A stretch of DNA of 23,776 nt from Cyanobacteria bacterium UBA9971 (lineage in GTDB: Bacteria; Cyanobacteriota; Vampirovibrionia; Gastranaerophilales; UBA9971), in NCBI GenBank assembly GCA_003499955.1, contig DNRP01000154.1, positions 18,089 to 41,864 of the forward strand, in the 5' to 3' direction. How positions within the stretch are numbered: position 1 is the first letter of the stretch; every line of letters begins with the position of its first letter. Positions 22,123 to 23,776 of this stretch are shown one piece after another. The notes beneath the pieces are model-generated. The model was not told the origin of the DNA and made no database searches. It saw only the letters and a program-made list of their open reading frames with translations. A program made the translations under genes and the position numbers.

Positions 22123-22560
22123 ATGGAAATGAAGTCTATCAAAGTTAAAAGACCTATTAAGATAAAAACTGTCGTTACCGATAAGTTTAAACAACAGGCG
22201 CAGGAGGAATTAAACAAAGAGATTCATCTTCTTGATTCTCAAATTATGCAGCTTGAGTTGCAAAGCAAGCAAATACAGGATCAGGCATCAGAATTTGCTA
22301 ATTTATACGGTGATAACAGTGTTGATCAGATTAAACAGGCGCTTGAAGAGATAGTAAGAAGACTTCAGCAGATGGGTGAATTGAAAAATGAGATGGTTTC
22401 GCAAAAAGAAAGCATTTCTCATCTTGCCCTTAACAATGTTATAATCACGGGAAGTCTTGAAAATTATGTCGAATTAAGAACCGGCGAAAATATTTATGAT
22501 AAATTCCATGAAGCCGAAATTCTTGTAAAAGACGGGGTTATTCAGGAAATAAGAGAATAA
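22123..22560 (+). CDS. ylqD: YlqD-family protein (145 aa)
   Basis: A small protein of unknown molecular function, widespread in Firmicutes and cyanobacteria and usually encoded beside rimM. It has an N-terminal beta-like segment (KVKRPIKIKTVVTDKFK), a central coiled coil (~25-105, rich in Q/E/L, e.g. EIHLLDSQIMQLELQSKQ) and a C-terminal beta segment (GENIYDKFHEAEILVKDG). ATG 22123 is chosen for a GGGGT sequence just upstream; the open frame extends 37 codons further but crosses the promoter region. The gene is 9 nt upstream of rimM, so co-expression is likely. The K-RP-x-x-(I/V)K opening resembles cyanobacterial members. Confidence 0.85.
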   Translation: MEMKSIKVKRPIKIKTVVTDKFKQQAQEELNKEIHLLDSQIMQLELQSKQIQDQASEFANLYGDNSVDQIKQALEEIVRRLQQMGELKNEMVSQKESISHLALNNVIITGSLENYVELRTGENIYDKFHEAEILVKDGVIQEIRE

Positions 22561-22569
22561 AAATAATTA

Positions 22570-23100
22570 ATGGAGCAGCAAGTGGATAAGCTTTTATCGA
22601 TAGGTAAAATTCTCAATTTTCACGGGATTCAGGGCGAAGTAAAAGTCGGATTTACTGAAGGTGCTGAAAATCTTTTTACAGAAGTTGACGAAATTTATGT
22701 AATGCGGGATTCAAAAACAATTTCTTTAACTATAGAAAATGTTCGTTTTCATAAAAATTTTGCTCTTATAAAATTTAAAGAAATTAATTCTATAGACGAA
22801 GTAATGGCAATTAAAGGAGCTTATTTAAAAGCCCCTAAATCAAAAACACAGAGGTTTTTGAAAGAAGATGAATTTTATATCGATGATTTGGTCGGACTTT
22901 CCTCTTATGACGACAGTGACAATTTTCTGGGAAAAATTTCAGCGGTTTCAACTTCAAAAGGGCAGGACGTTTTATTTCTTAAAGATGCTGAAAACAAAGA
23001 GCATATGATTCCTTTCGTTAAAGATATCGTCACAGATGTTAATTTAAAAGAGAAAAAGCTTACCATAAAAAATATTGAGGGCTTGATTGAAGCGCAATGA
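22570..23100 (+). CDS. rimM: 16S rRNA maturation factor RimM
   Basis: RimM binds S19 and helps assemble the 30S head. The N-terminal domain opens IGKILNFHGIQGEVKV, the family hallmark, and a C-terminal PRC-barrel follows (DEFYIDDLVGLSSYDDSDNFLG, then MIPFVKDIVTDVN). At 176 aa it has normal length. ATG 22570 is used; a nearby GTG at 22582 is possible since the Shine-Dalgarno is weak. The stop overlaps the trmD start in ATGA, so the two are translationally coupled. Confidence 0.96.
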   Translation: MEQQVDKLLSIGKILNFHGIQGEVKVGFTEGAENLFTEVDEIYVMRDSKTISLTIENVRFHKNFALIKFKEINSIDEVMAIKGAYLKAPKSKTQRFLKEDEFYIDDLVGLSSYDDSDNFLGKISAVSTSKGQDVLFLKDAENKEHMIPFVKDIVTDVNLKEKKLTIKNIEGLIEAQ

Positions 23101-23776
23101 GATTCGATGTAATAACTTTATTCCCTGAAATAATAGAAAATTACTGCTCAGCAAGTGTCATAGGGCGAGCGTTTAAGCAGGAAATTGTTTCTGTAAATAC
23201 TATAAATCCCCGCGATTTTTCTACAGACAAACACAAAAAAGTCGATGACACTCCTTATGGCGGCGGAGCAGGCATGGTTTTAGCATGTCAGCCTTTTTAT
23301 GACGCTTATGAATCCGTAAAAAAGCTTGAAAATACTGCTTCAATTATATTTACTCCGCAGGGAAAACCTTTTAATCAGCAAATAGCAAAAAAATTAAGCA
23401 AAAAAGATCAGCTTGTTATGTTTTGCGGGCATTACGAAGGTTATGATGAAAGAATAAGGCAGATTCCCGAACTTATAGAGATTTCGATAGGGGATTTTGT
23501 TCTTACAGGTGGTGAGCTTGCAGTTCTTTGCGTAATTGATGCCGTTACAAGATTAATCCCCGGAGGAATTGGTAAAGAAGAATCCGCGGATGAAGACAGT
23601 TTCTCGGAAGATTTGCTTGAATATCCGCATTACACAAGACCTTATGATTTCAGGGGGATGGTTGTTCCCGATGTTTTGTTGTCGGGAAATCATCAGGAAA
23701 TCGCCAAATGGCGTAAAAAACAGGCAATTTTAAGAACACAGGAAAAACGTCCTGATTTATTTGAAAAATTTATGCA
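23097..23776 (+). CDS. trmD: tRNA (guanine-37-N1)-methyltransferase TrmD, cut by the window end
   Basis: TrmD methylates G37 next to the anticodon of tRNAs reading CNN and CGG-type codons, preventing +1 frameshifting. Translation from ATG 23097 gives MRFDVITLFPEII, then DDTPYGGGAGMVL and the SAM trefoil-knot motifs CGHYEGYDERI and EISIGDFVLTGGE, all canonical. About 226 codons are present without a stop; the last residues read EKRPDLFEKFM, so only a short C-terminal end is missing. The ATG overlaps the rimM stop by 4 nt. In Bacillus rplS follows trmD; here rplS is on the opposite strand about 7 kb to the left. Confidence 0.96.
   Translation, partial: MRFDVITLFPEIIENYCSASVIGRAFKQEIVSVNTINPRDFSTDKHKKVDDTPYGGGAGMVLACQPFYDAYESVKKLENTASIIFTPQGKPFNQQIAKKLSKKDQLVMFCGHYEGYDERIRQIPELIEISIGDFVLTGGELAVLCVIDAVTRLIPGGIGKEESADEDSFSEDLLEYPHYTRPYDFRGMVVPDVLLSGNHQEIAKWRKKQAILRTQEKRPDLFEKFM

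Overview
The window is AT-rich bacterial chromosome, densely packed with housekeeping genes. There is no rRNA, CRISPR array, phage module or recognisable transposase. The best guess for the source is a non-photosynthetic cyanobacterial relative (Gastranaerophilales / 'Melainabacteria' type). This rests on a YlqD protein of the cyanobacterial kind beside rimM, ThyX instead of ThyA, a small lineage-specific membrane protein, secreted TPR proteins and an M16 protease with a Tyr/Pro-rich N-terminus. It is an inference from overall appearance, not a proven assignment.

Layout. 1-322 is non-coding and carries a composite palindromic repeat. 323-5366 runs leftward: a GNAT protein, tRNA-Met(CAU), prmC, prfA (RF1), thyX, rpmE and a 125-aa membrane protein. 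5606-8076 runs rightward: trpB then tyrS, convergent with a large M16-family peptidase (8162-11155, leftward). 11501-12489 is a rightward trio of small membrane-associated proteins resembling the YqjD/YqjE/YqjK stress-envelope cluster. 12520-21871 runs leftward. In transcription order it holds an amino-acid ABC transporter (ATPase, binding protein, two permeases), a secreted TPR protein with an HELGH zinc-protease motif, a galT-family gene, rplS, ylqF/rbgA, rnhB, a secreted TPR-NHL protein and rpsP. 22123 to the end runs rightward: ylqD, rimM and a trmD cut by the window edge.

Gene logic. prfA-prmC-rpmE-thyX is a translation-termination/ribosome cluster. rpsP, ylqD-rimM-trmD and rplS-ylqF-rnhB are pieces of what is one ribosome-maturation operon in Firmicutes. 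Here they lie in three separated blocks, two on one strand and one on the other, with a transporter/TPR/galT operon in between.

The most unusual content is a set of short palindromic repeats (about 40-140 nt) that recur at least nine times. They sit in intergenic gaps and in leaders, and three copies lie in frame inside conserved enzymes (prmC, the M16 peptidase and rnhB), adding roughly 30-40 residues of repeat-encoded peptide to each. Two intergenic copies are 76/77 identical in inverted orientation, and two other copies are wrapped in a second, outer inverted repeat. This resembles in principle the protein-invading palindromic elements described in Rickettsia, but the sequences here look different.
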